Assembly: GCA_902491765.1 (NCBI GenBank)
Contig: CABUIY010000004.1
Span: forward strand, 1-64,000
Direction: 5' to 3'
DNA length: 64,000 nt
Source of the DNA: an uncultured Collinsella sp.
GTDB taxonomy: Bacteria > Actinomycetota > Coriobacteriia > Coriobacteriales > Coriobacteriaceae
A model generated the notes under the pieces. It searched no databases. It saw nothing but the letters and a program-made list of their open reading frames with translations, and had not been told where the DNA came from. The number at the start of each line of letters is the position of its first letter. Positions within the stretch are counted from its first letter, which is position 1. The translations under genes and the position numbers were made by a program. Positions 1-8,634 of the stretch are shown here, in pieces.

Positions 1-55
1 CGGGATTGGTCAAAATAGTTTGACTATTAGCGGCTAAAATCGCCCGGCGCTAACA

Positions 56-247
56 CTGAAAAAGACGCAACGACTGCTAGCAACGGCAATGACGCCATTA
101 CTGATTCTTCATTGTCTTCTGACGCCCCTTTCTGTCTGGGCTGATTCTTTACCGGCGCAGCCGGAGTCTACTGATTATTCCAATAGCGCCGCCAGCAGCT
201 CGGAAGACGAGAGTTTCGTCCTAAATGATGAACAGCAGGGGGGTTGA
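56..247 (+). pseudogene. Out-of-frame signal-peptide segment of the ChW/L,D-transpeptidase gene
   Basis: Read in the frame of positions 56-247, the DNA encodes a basic start (KKTQR), a hydrophobic core (PLLILHCLLTPLSV) and a cleavage-like VWA-DS site. An acidic, Ser-rich linker follows, ending at TGA 245-247. The next gene (3278) has the same layout (basic start, hydrophobic core, CWA-DQ), so this is very probably the authentic N-terminus of the gene read from 225. The two frames meet at the six-G run 238-243; losing one G fuses them. The start is unclear: a CTG at 56 precedes the Lys pair, an ATG lies at 89, TAA 35-37 closes the frame, and no good ribosome site is visible. It could be a decayed 5' end, an assembly error or a phase-off state. 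Confidence 0.7.
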
Positions 248-3092
248 AGTCGAGCAGCCGACTGTGTCAGACAATGATTCTCCCTCATCCGTTTCTAGCG
301 AGTCTGCTTCCAATGCGACTGATTCGCCGAAACCCGAAAATGATGTATCCGCTGTCTCTGGTTCTGTTTCATACCAGACTCATGTACAGGATATTGGCTG
401 GCAGGCTCCCGTTTCAAATGGAATGACGGCTGGCACAACAGGTCGTGCTAAGCGCGTTGAAGCCCTCAAGATCAATCTGCTTTCACAAGATGGCACCCCT
501 TTGGGGAATGACAGCATTTCGGTCCAATCACACATTTCCGGGATCGGCTGGGAGCCTCAGCCGGTGGGTAACGGGCAGACATCTGGAACAGTTGGACAGT
601 CGCGAGCCATCGAAGCGATCAAGCTATCTTTGTCGGGCGGTCTTTCTGACTCGTATGACATTTGGTATCGCGTTCATTCTGCAAATGTTGGTTGGCTTGG
701 CTGGGCCTCAAATGGTGAGCCTGCTGGAACACAGGGCTATGCTTATCAGATCGAAGCTATTCAGATAAAGGTGCTTCCAAAAAATGCTCAAGATGCGCCA
801 GCGCGAGGCGATGCCTTTAGGGACCATTCCCAGGAACCGCCTACTGTTTCCTATCGATCTCATATCTCCAATGTTGGATGGATGGGTGTTGTCGCGGACG
901 GAAAGACATCGGGGGTCATTGACTCAAGAAATGCAATCGAGGCACTGTCGCTTAGTGTTAATTGGTATGGCCACGGAGGCTCTATTTCCTCTCGCGCGCA
1001 CGTCTCTGGCATTGGTTGGCAAAGCTGGTCTTCAGGTACTGTTGGCACGACCGGGCAGTCTCGGTCAGTTGAGTCCGTTCAGTTTAAGCTCAATGACGAG
1101 ATATCTGCAACTTACGACATTTGGTACCGTGTGTATGCTTCCAAATTGGGCGGATGGTTGGGCTGGACGTCCAACGGGTCTCCTGCGGGCTCGGTGGGGA
1201 AGGGTGCCGCCATTCAGGGTATTCAGGTTATGTTGGTCGAAAAGGGCTGCTCTGCTCCTGGAGATACAGCGAATCATTTTATTGGAGCTACGGATGTTCT
1301 GAGTGGCAGTTCGTATGGCCTTAATGGCAATAGCTTGGGCACTGTGCAGGGTAAAACGATTTTAATGGGTTCCGAGAGCGGCTCTGAGCCTTTAACATCG
1401 CTTTCTATTTCGTTTGATAATCAAGAGACTTCAGGTTCAATCGGTTATTCAGGCTGCTATGAATTTAGTGGATGGAGCGGAGTTGTTTCTGACGGTGCCG
1501 CGCTCAATTCTAAAAATGATGGCCGTACTTTGAAGGCCGTGAGATTGACTCTTACTGGTGATTTGTCTAATGCCTATGACGTTTGGTACCGGTGTTTTGA
1601 CTCCAAAAAAGGATGGCTTGGCTGGGCGTGTAATGGCGCGGATGCGGGGGCAACGATACCGGGTTCATTCCTTAAGGCTGTCGAAGTAAGGATTATCAGT
1701 AAAGGCAGTGGCGCTCCCGGAGTAACGGACGGAGCATTTGTTTCCGATACTTCCGCCGATTGCGCTCATGTTGTTTATCAGGCCCATTCCGCTAGCCGTG
1801 GGTGGTTTCCATCTGTTTTAGATGGGCAGGATGCCGGCACAACGGGAAAATCGCTTTCGCTTCAAGCCCTGAATGTGGTGCTGGCCGGTGTGGATGATGA
1901 TTCTCTGGTTGAGGCACGAGCTCATGTTGCCAATATTGGTTGGCAGGAATGGCGGTCTGCCGGTTATGTTGGGACCGTTGGACAAGGATTGGCCATTCAG
2001 GCTCTTGAGCTGCGCATTAATGGTCCCCTCGCGAATCAGTATGACATCTACTATCGAGTTCATTCGGCTGGTTATGGTTGGTTGGGTTGGGCCAAAAACG
2101 GCGATTCCGCTGGAACTACCGGGTTAAATATCCAGATAGAAGCTGTCCAAATTAAGCTTGTCGCGAAGGGCGGGAATCCTGGCTCATCGTCTGCGCCCGC
2201 ATTTATCTCTGCTCCAGCTCTAACGCTCCAGGCGCATGTCGCCACGCTTGGTTGGATGAATCCCGTTGGCAACGGTGGTGTTGCGGGCACAACCGGCAGA
2301 TCGCTTGCTATTGAGGCGCTGAAGTTGAATGTCTCCAGTAGCGTATCAGGCGGTATTGAGTACTCCGCCCATGTACAGGATGTGGGCTGGCAAGGTTGGA
2401 CTTCCAATGGGAATGTCGCTGGCACAGTAGGCTGCGCAAAGCGTATCGAGGCTCTTAAGATTAAGTTGACCGGTGATTTATCGAACTACTTTGATGTTTG
2501 GTATCGAGCATATTGCCAAGACTTTGGGTGGCTCGACTGGACCTCAAATGGGCAGCCTGCGGGTACGTCTAGGATAGGCTGCAGAGTCGAGTCTGTTCAA
2601 GTGAAGATTGTTCCCAAGGGCGCTGGTGCTCCCGGTTCTACTGCGCGTCCGTTTACTGACCAGCCCTTGTTGCCGGCAGATATGATGACTATGCTTAATC
2701 GAGCTAATAGATATTCGAGCAGCACAAGCTGGCTCATTATGGTTGACAGGCAAGCATGCCGCCTTGGAGTTTTTCGTGGACAGCGCGGGTCGTGGAGTTA
2801 CGCTCAATACTGGACTTGCTCTACCGGCGCCCCTAGTACTCCAACGCCTACGGGTGAGTATACCGTCACCGGCAAGGGCTACTCGTTTGGACATGGGTAT
2901 ACCTGCCACTACTACACGCAGTTTTACGGTGACTATCTGTTCCATTCAATACCGTACTACCAGGGAACTTTTAATCCCATGGACAGCCGAATGGGAATGC
3001 ATGTTTCACAAGGCTGCGTGCGTTTGCCCATTGATCGCGCTAAATGGATTTGGGATAACGTGCCCCTTGCTACCAAGGTGGTAATCTACTAA
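225..3092 (+). CDS. ChW-repeat surface protein with C-terminal L,D-transpeptidase domain
   Basis: The 955-residue frame carries about 14 recognisable ChW (Clostridial hydrophobic W) repeats, each of the form H-x5-GW-x8-NG-x2-(A/S)GT-x-G-x5-(I/V)EA. They are arranged as five triads; the first unit of triad 3 is badly degraded. The third unit of each triad starts YD(I/V)WYR and usually ends K-G-x2-APG. The last ~140 residues are a YkuD-type L,D-transpeptidase domain with the hallmark GMHVSQGCVRLP, catalytic Cys near residue 931. Such domains cross-link peptidoglycan or attach proteins to it outside the cell, and ChW repeats are thought to bind cell-wall or surface ligands. From the ATG at 225 the protein lacks a signal peptide; that segment lies upstream in another frame. 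Whether it is functional depends on that frameshift. Confidence 0.85.
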   Translation: MMNSRGVEVEQPTVSDNDSPSSVSSESASNATDSPKPENDVSAVSGSVSYQTHVQDIGWQAPVSNGMTAGTTGRAKRVEALKINLLSQDGTPLGNDSISVQSHISGIGWEPQPVGNGQTSGTVGQSRAIEAIKLSLSGGLSDSYDIWYRVHSANVGWLGWASNGEPAGTQGYAYQIEAIQIKVLPKNAQDAPARGDAFRDHSQEPPTVSYRSHISNVGWMGVVADGKTSGVIDSRNAIEALSLSVNWYGHGGSISSRAHVSGIGWQSWSSGTVGTTGQSRSVESVQFKLNDEISATYDIWYRVYASKLGGWLGWTSNGSPAGSVGKGAAIQGIQVMLVEKGCSAPGDTANHFIGATDVLSGSSYGLNGNSLGTVQGKTILMGSESGSEPLTSLSISFDNQETSGSIGYSGCYEFSGWSGVVSDGAALNSKNDGRTLKAVRLTLTGDLSNAYDVWYRCFDSKKGWLGWACNGADAGATIPGSFLKAVEVRIISKGSGAPGVTDGAFVSDTSADCAHVVYQAHSASRGWFPSVLDGQDAGTTGKSLSLQALNVVLAGVDDDSLVEARAHVANIGWQEWRSAGYVGTVGQGLAIQALELRINGPLANQYDIYYRVHSAGYGWLGWAKNGDSAGTTGLNIQIEAVQIKLVAKGGNPGSSSAPAFISAPALTLQAHVATLGWMNPVGNGGVAGTTGRSLAIEALKLNVSSSVSGGIEYSAHVQDVGWQGWTSNGNVAGTVGCAKRIEALKIKLTGDLSNYFDVWYRAYCQDFGWLDWTSNGQPAGTSRIGCRVESVQVKIVPKGAGAPGSTARPFTDQPLLPADMMTMLNRANRYSSSTSWLIMVDRQACRLGVFRGQRGSWSYAQYWTCSTGAPSTPTPTGEYTVTGKGYSFGHGYTCHYYTQFYGDYLFHSIPYYQGTFNPMDSRMGMHVSQGCVRLPIDRAKWIWDNVPLATKVVIY
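238..243 (+). repeat. Homopolymeric G6 tract at the frame junction
   Basis: Six consecutive G separate the signal-peptide frame from the ChW frame. Five G would give the continuous reading DEQQGVEVEQP. The tract is short for classical phase variation, so a sequencing or assembly error or a simple inactivating mutation is equally possible. Confidence 0.75.
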
Positions 3093-3123
3093 CTATTCCC
3101 GTAAGCGGTGAGAGCTTGTTAGA

Positions 3124-3168
3124 GGGCCCTTTCCTGTTGCCGTAGTCTTGGCAACAGGAAAGGGCCCT
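3124..3168 (+). terminator. Strong hairpin after the ChW/L,D-transpeptidase gene
   Basis: A perfect 18-bp stem (3124-3141 with 3150-3167) and 8-nt loop start 32 nt after the stop codon. The downstream T-run is short, so efficiency is uncertain, but position and strength suit a transcription terminator. Confidence 0.7.
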
Positions 3169-3277
3169 TGCCGTTGGATTAGGCTCCTTTTTCTTCGTTC
3201 ACCTAATTGGTGACATTAATGAAGCTAACTCCCGATAGTATGGTTATTGACGACCGTCTATCTAGGAGGCGATTCTT

Positions 3278-6200
3278 TTGAAAAGGCAATTTAGAGCATT
3301 TATTGTTCTGATTTCCTGCTTCATGACGATGCTGCTTTTGAGCCCTTTGGCTTGTTGGGCAGATCAAAATGTTGGTTCCAACGAATATGAATCCGTTCCA
3401 GAGACCCAATCCGACCCCTCGGATCAAACTGCTGCTGTAGCCGATGAAACGGCGCCTTCGATTGATGCTACCGTGGAGCCCAAAGAGGCGGCCCCGGACG
3501 TCAGCTATAAATCTCACATTTCAGGCATTGGTTGGGAGCCGACGTTTACATCGAATGGCTCGACCTCTGGCACAACAGGCCAGTCCCGTAGGCTTGAAGC
3601 ACTCAGGGTTTCCCTCCCTAATTCAGAAGACCTTGGTATCGAATACCGCTCTCATGTTCAAAATGAAGGCTGGCAGGATTGGGTTTCTAATGGAGCCGTC
3701 TCCGGCACAACGGGAAAGGGCCTTCAGATTGAAGCCGTCGAGCTCAAGCTGACGGGCAACAGGGCGGCTTCTTATGACCTGTATTATCGCGTTCATGCTT
3801 CTAATTTCGGCTGGCTTGGATGGACTTCAAATGGGTCGACTGCGGGAACCACCGGTTGGTCTTATGCCGTTGAAGCAATACAGATCGTCATTGTAAAAAA
3901 GGGTGACGCGGCGCCCGGCGATACTGCTGGTGCCTATGTCCCATATGTCTTTAATTGCTCTCTTTCTCAGGTTGGGGAGACGACTAAAGTAACCCTGAAT
4001 ATTCCGCAGATCGAGGATATAAAACGACTCGGGATCGCTGATTCGATAAAGGTGGCAGGCTCCATGTCGTATGGAGGGAGGGTCACCCGTTCCGTCTCAA
4101 GCACGATTGCACTCGGAGATCTGGGCTCTAGCTCCAGTGAAATTGAATTTAGCGATTATGGTCCGTTTGACGTTACGTTGCAGTATTTGAAGAACGGAAA
4201 CATCGTTCAAGAGGACCATCAGTCAATTGGCATTTCTGCGAGTGAGTACAACCTTGCCCCTATGAGTGCTTCTTTCCCCGTTGTTCTCTATTCGCTATCT
4301 TTCTGGGATATCAGTACCTCTTCTGCTGGAACGACCGTTCCGTCAATTGTAATGCTCGATCGTCCAAGTGCCTATAACTGGAACTCGCTTCCATCCGGGA
4401 TGTACGGTCTTCCGTATCTGACTCATGAGGAGAATGCTTCTAGTTCGAGCTATCAGGCGTTCGCGGATTATGTCGCTGCTCTCTACAAGATCAATCCCAA
4501 GGCAAAGTTCAATCTGTATATCAATGACATCACCTGTTCGTTGATCCATAGGATGATTTACGCCAACAAGATTCCCGCAGGCCAATACTCCATTCGGCTG
4601 TTGTCCGATGGATCCGCCACGTATGTCTTTACCAACGAAGCCTTTGACGTTAAGGATCCAGATTCTAAGCAAGCGGAGCTGATTACTTTATGGAACGCCG
4701 CCAAGAATAAGGAATACGAAACCGGTGAGGTCTCAAAGTCGTATAGCGATTATCACGATCACTGGGATTCTATGTATGCCGTGCTGAGTATTGAGCCTGG
4801 CACTCAGTGGTGGATGACTCGAACGAATCTGTTTACGAGTGGTGACGATAATGCCTTTGCGAATAAGATCGCGTCCGATCCCGGCGTTAAGAAGGTGAAT
4901 GTTTCGGGCATGCTTACGAGCCTGCAGAATAGGGGAGAGGATACAGTCCAAGCGTTTAAGGCGCTGTACAACTTTAACGATGGCTATTTTGATGCGGCGA
5001 CTCAACAGGGCAAAAAGGTAATGATGCTGCTTGGAACGTACGTTTCTTACGAGCAGAATTTTGACGACTATGCCAACTTGACCGAAGTTATCTATGGCGA
5101 TGACTATTTGTATTATTACAAGGGGCATCCAAACACACCGACGGGTATGTATCCCCAAAAGCAGGAACAGCTTGACCGTCTTGGCATTACCGATGTCGAT
5201 TCTTCCGTCGCTGCAGAGCTGATCCTCTTCTTTAATCCGGAGATCGGTCTGTCTGGTTATGGGTCTAGTACGTATAACTCGGCCAGTGCCGATGCTGCTG
5301 GTGGACTTTGGAATTCCACAAAGGCCGAGGCCTTGAAGCCGGGTGCCGTCATCGATTATTCCATTATGGATTGGTTTGCTTCTCCGATTACCGAAGACAC
5401 GGATGCTGCTATCAGATCCCTTTGCAAACAGGGAGACTCTTGCTATCTCGTAGAGTTTTCGGATTCCATACTTGCTTCGGCAAATTACGACTTTGCTATC
5501 TATTCGCACAATAGCGGTGCTCTGACTTATTTCAAGAAGGGCGAGTCGGGCTATGATGTTGTTAAGGTGTCACGAGGCCCTCTTGACGTCTTGGCAACTT
5601 CGCATGTTTCAAATGACGGCTGGCAATCGGCCTCTAAGGGTGGAAATGCTTCCGGTACCGTTCGGCAGTCAAAAGCCGTCGAGGCTATTACTCTCAATCT
5701 GCAGAATGCTCCCTATGATGGTGCATTGGAGTACAGGACACATGTTTCCGATTATGGCTGGCAGGGCTATGTGAAGGAGGGGAAAGTTTCTGGTACTACG
5801 GGCCAGAGCAAGTCTGTCCAGGCTATTCAGATTCGCCTGACTGGTGAGATGGCCAATCACTATGACGTTTATTATCGAGCTCACGTTCAGGATAAGGGAT
5901 GGCTCGGTTGGGCCTGCAATGATCAAGTTGCCGGAACGACCGGTTTCGTTTTGAGGCTAGAGGCATTTCAGGTCGTTTTGGTCGAAAAGGGTTCGCCCGC
6001 TCCTGGGGATACGAGTCAGCCCTCTATTCAGAGAGCGTTTTCAATCAAGGCACATGTTTCAAACCTTGGTTGGCAGTCGCCTGTTTACGAAGGCATGACC
6101 GTTGGCACAACTGGCCGAAATCTTGCTGTTGAGGCGTTGGCTATTAGCAAGCCCGAACTCGGGTATTCCGGTAACATCGAATATCGAGCTCATGTTCAGA

Positions 6201-6442
6201 ATATCGGCTGGCAAAAGTGGGTCAAGAACGGCAAGCTGGCCGGCACCACGGGTAAGTCTCTTTCTATTGAAGCTGTAGAAATTAAGCTTACGGGTGATCT
6301 CGCCAAGCATTATGACGTTGTCTATAGGGCGCATGTGCAGGGTAAGGGTTGGCTCGATTGGGTTAAATCGGGCGAGTGCGCAGGTACAACTGGAGAGGCC
6401 CTACATATGGAAGCGATTGAGGTTAAGTTGGTTGATAAATAG
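3278..6442 (+). CDS. Secreted ChW-repeat protein with internal GT80/PM0188-like sialyltransferase domain
   Basis: 1054 residues from TTG 3278, with AGGAGG 8 nt upstream. A signal peptide (basic KRQFR, hydrophobic core, CWA-DQ) is followed by one ChW triad (about residues 70-215), an Ig-like stretch (about 220-330), a central domain (about 330-760), then two more ChW triads. The central domain resembles bacterial GT80 sialyltransferases such as Pasteurella PmST1: LLSDGS (Asp444), YYYKGHP (His617), AAEL (Glu647) and YGSST (Ser663-Ser664). These match the order and spacing I recall for PmST1 Asp141, His311, Glu338 and Ser355-Ser356. The Ig-like domain before the GT-B fold also recalls Photobacterium enzymes. 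The equivalent of PmST1 His112 is not evident. Donor and acceptor are unknown, and no CMP-sialate genes occur in the window. ChW and secretion calls are firm; GT80 membership is by eye. Confidence 0.75.
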   Translation: MKRQFRAFIVLISCFMTMLLLSPLACWADQNVGSNEYESVPETQSDPSDQTAAVADETAPSIDATVEPKEAAPDVSYKSHISGIGWEPTFTSNGSTSGTTGQSRRLEALRVSLPNSEDLGIEYRSHVQNEGWQDWVSNGAVSGTTGKGLQIEAVELKLTGNRAASYDLYYRVHASNFGWLGWTSNGSTAGTTGWSYAVEAIQIVIVKKGDAAPGDTAGAYVPYVFNCSLSQVGETTKVTLNIPQIEDIKRLGIADSIKVAGSMSYGGRVTRSVSSTIALGDLGSSSSEIEFSDYGPFDVTLQYLKNGNIVQEDHQSIGISASEYNLAPMSASFPVVLYSLSFWDISTSSAGTTVPSIVMLDRPSAYNWNSLPSGMYGLPYLTHEENASSSSYQAFADYVAALYKINPKAKFNLYINDITCSLIHRMIYANKIPAGQYSIRLLSDGSATYVFTNEAFDVKDPDSKQAELITLWNAAKNKEYETGEVSKSYSDYHDHWDSMYAVLSIEPGTQWWMTRTNLFTSGDDNAFANKIASDPGVKKVNVSGMLTSLQNRGEDTVQAFKALYNFNDGYFDAATQQGKKVMMLLGTYVSYEQNFDDYANLTEVIYGDDYLYYYKGHPNTPTGMYPQKQEQLDRLGITDVDSSVAAELILFFNPEIGLSGYGSSTYNSASADAAGGLWNSTKAEALKPGAVIDYSIMDWFASPITEDTDAAIRSLCKQGDSCYLVEFSDSILASANYDFAIYSHNSGALTYFKKGESGYDVVKVSRGPLDVLATSHVSNDGWQSASKGGNASGTVRQSKAVEAITLNLQNAPYDGALEYRTHVSDYGWQGYVKEGKVSGTTGQSKSVQAIQIRLTGEMANHYDVYYRAHVQDKGWLGWACNDQVAGTTGFVLRLEAFQVVLVEKGSPAPGDTSQPSIQRAFSIKAHVSNLGWQSPVYEGMTVGTTGRNLAVEALAISKPELGYSGNIEYRAHVQNIGWQKWVKNGKLAGTTGKSLSIEAVEIKLTGDLAKHYDVVYRAHVQGKGWLDWVKSGECAGTTGEALHMEAIEVKLVDK

Positions 6443-6519
6443 TAAGTGATGCAAGTCTATCATCTATCCGCTATTGCAGTAATTCAGTGGTTTAGTCCAA
6501 CTGTATTAGTTTAATCTTG

Positions 6520-6549
6520 AAGGAGTTTATGATTTTTCGTAAACTCCTT
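6520..6549 (+). terminator. Hairpin after the ChW/GT80-like gene
   Basis: A 10-bp stem (6520-6529 with 6540-6549) with a T-rich loop, followed by TAGTTTAG. It lies 78 nt after the stop codon and 36 nt before the next start, and probably separates the surface-protein gene from the glycosyltransferase block. Confidence 0.5.
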
Positions 6550-6584
6550 TAGTTTAGCTACTAATTAATTATAGGGACTCGTTT

Positions 6585-8210
6585 ATGAATTCATGTGCAA
6601 AACGATGCAAGTTTTATGGCGTTTTATTTGCTGTAATGTTTGTGGCTGCGTTATTAGTCGCAATTTATTATTGCAATTTGAAAACAGGGTTTCATGTTGA
6701 CGAGCTGTGGACTTTCGGTCTCTCGAATAGTTTTTATTTTCCACATATTTTTTGGGAAAACAATATGGATGCCAACTGGATGGATCCTACGTTCATTCAG
6801 TCTTATTTGACAGTTGATACAGGGCATGTGTTTCGGTTTGATTCGGTTTTATATAATCTGAGTAATGACGCACATCCTCCTCTCTATTTTTTCATTATTC
6901 ATACCGTTTGCTCACTGTTTCCGAATGAATTTAGCAAATGGTTTGGCTTGGTTCCTAATCTATGTTTCTATTCACTCAGCTTAGTATTTTTATTTAAGCT
7001 TTCTTACAAAGTGTTTCAGAGTAAGCCAGTCGCCCTAATTTTAATGGCTCTTTGGGCTTTCTGTCCCATAGCGTTAAATCTAGTGACCTACATTCGAATG
7101 TATCTGTTATTGGTGACACTTGCCCTAGCATTTCTTGATGCGTTATTCGATATGTTTAATGCTTCCTTCGCCAATCGATCGGTTTATTTCCGCCTATTTG
7201 TTATTTCTTTATTGGGGTTTTTAACTCATTTCTATTTCTATATTTATCTCTTTTTTGTTTCCTGTTTTTTTACTATTTATTTTTGGGCAAGAAAAGGGTG
7301 GAGGTTCTCCTTTAAATATGGAGTCACGATTGTCTTATCGGTTTGTCTGTCATTTATCATATTTCCTCCAGCATTAAGCAACATGTTTGGGAATCACTAT
7401 GTTGAATCGGCCTCATCGCAATCAGGGGTAATGGTATTACTTAGACGAATTTGGCAATTTCTAGGGTCGTCGTCCGTTGATTTGTTCTTCGGATCAAGGC
7501 TTCTTTTGATTGCCTGCTTCTGTTTGTCAATTGCCTTTTGTTTCTACTTGCTATGGAATAAAAAAATTAATCGTGAGCATCCTGAGTCGATTTATATAGT
7601 TTTATTATTTAATTCATCCCTTGTTTTTTACGTCACAGCTTGCTATGTATCTCCTTTTACTTCGTCAAGATACATATGCTTGGCATATCCAGGATTACTG
7701 TTATTTGGATTTGGAATGCTCTTGTATCTATTTAGATATTTGCAAATTCGCTATAGAAATAATACTGATTTCAATTTTCGGGGCACTATTTTAGTTTCTG
7801 TTGTATTTGTTTGCGCAATTATTGCTGCAGATTCTGTTTTCTTTTCTTCCAATGCTTTGTATTTATATCCGAAATCTGCTGACAATGAAGCCGCAGTAGA
7901 GAAGTACGCGGGTTCAACGGGGCTCTTTGTCTCTTATGATTACTATCAGCTCACTGCGAAGCTACTAGAAGTTGCCAAATTGTCTCGCATTCATGCGCTG
8001 ATTCCTGATCAGAAAGCTATTAGCAGTTTTTGCGATAGAAATTATATTGATTCTGATGATCTGGTTGTTTACATGAATAATCACGACTGCGAAGAAGAGG
8101 TTCTTTCTCAACTGAAAGATGAACTAGGATATAGTGGTTTTAAAAAACTGCCCGGATATACTCAAATCGATGATGGAACCTCTTGTTTTGTTTATGTCCT
8201 TTATAGATAA
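6585..8210 (+). CDS. GT-C-type membrane glycosyltransferase (GT39/ArnT-like)
   Basis: 541 residues, very rich in Phe, Leu, Tyr and Ile. One N-terminal membrane segment (about 12-30) precedes the loop motif FHVDELWTFG, which fits the acidic first-loop motif of GT-C enzymes using polyprenyl-phosphate sugars. About nine to ten further membrane segments follow, then a soluble C-terminal stretch of ~110 residues. It is the first gene of an AT-rich block that also encodes GtrA- and GtrB-like proteins, the usual partners for making and flipping an undecaprenyl-phosphate sugar. It probably adds one sugar to a surface polymer or protein outside the membrane. The AT-rich composition contrasts with the core genes and suggests horizontal transfer. 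Sugar and acceptor cannot be read from the sequence. Confidence 0.7.
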   Translation: MNSCAKRCKFYGVLFAVMFVAALLVAIYYCNLKTGFHVDELWTFGLSNSFYFPHIFWENNMDANWMDPTFIQSYLTVDTGHVFRFDSVLYNLSNDAHPPLYFFIIHTVCSLFPNEFSKWFGLVPNLCFYSLSLVFLFKLSYKVFQSKPVALILMALWAFCPIALNLVTYIRMYLLLVTLALAFLDALFDMFNASFANRSVYFRLFVISLLGFLTHFYFYIYLFFVSCFFTIYFWARKGWRFSFKYGVTIVLSVCLSFIIFPPALSNMFGNHYVESASSQSGVMVLLRRIWQFLGSSSVDLFFGSRLLLIACFCLSIAFCFYLLWNKKINREHPESIYIVLLFNSSLVFYVTACYVSPFTSSRYICLAYPGLLLFGFGMLLYLFRYLQIRYRNNTDFNFRGTILVSVVFVCAIIAADSVFFSSNALYLYPKSADNEAAVEKYAGSTGLFVSYDYYQLTAKLLEVAKLSRIHALIPDQKAISSFCDRNYIDSDDLVVYMNNHDCEEEVLSQLKDELGYSGFKKLPGYTQIDDGTSCFVYVLYR

Positions 8211-8230
8211 CAGTAGGAAAAGGGTCTTTA

Positions 8231-8623
8231 ATGAAACGAGATTCGGTGATTCAATTTCTGAAGTTTTCGATTGTTGGACTTTCAAATACAATCGTTTCTT
8301 ACTTAGTTTACGCGGCACTCCTTTTTATTGGAGTGAACTATATTGTCGCCAATATAGTTTCATATTTTGCTGGTGTCATCAATTCCTTCTATTGGAACAA
8401 TAAATATGTTTTTGATAATGAGAGATCGGATTTGAGTTCACTTATTTCAAGTTTTTCCAAGCTACTTGCTTCGAGTGCTTTTACTGGATTGATTATCAAC
8501 AACATCCTTTTGTACTTTTGGGTTAGTGTGCTTGGAATTTCTTCTATTCTTGGTCCACTGCTTAACTTGTTTGTAACTTATCCTCTTAATTATATTTTAA
8601 GTAAGTATTGGGCATTTAAGTGA
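8231..8623 (+). CDS. GtrA family membrane protein
   Basis: 130 residues with four predicted membrane segments and the typical GtrA opening FLKFSIVGLSNT, followed by NSFYWNNKYVF in the loop between the second and third segments. GtrA proteins are thought to move polyprenyl-phosphate-linked sugars across the membrane or to help their use. The gene follows the GT-C gene by 20 nt, with an AGGAAAAGGG ribosome site, and its stop is 11 nt before the likely start of the GtrB-like gene. Together these three form a complete bactoprenol-linked sugar module. Confidence 0.85.
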   Translation: MKRDSVIQFLKFSIVGLSNTIVSYLVYAALLFIGVNYIVANIVSYFAGVINSFYWNNKYVFDNERSDLSSLISSFSKLLASSAFTGLIINNILLYFWVSVLGISSILGPLLNLFVTYPLNYILSKYWAFK

Positions 8624-8634
8624 TAGGTGCTTGC

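Noticed and set aside
3278..6442. Calling the central domain of the ChW protein a sialidase
   Set aside because: No Asp-box repeats or sialidase Arg triad are visible; the residue pattern fits a GT80 transferase better.
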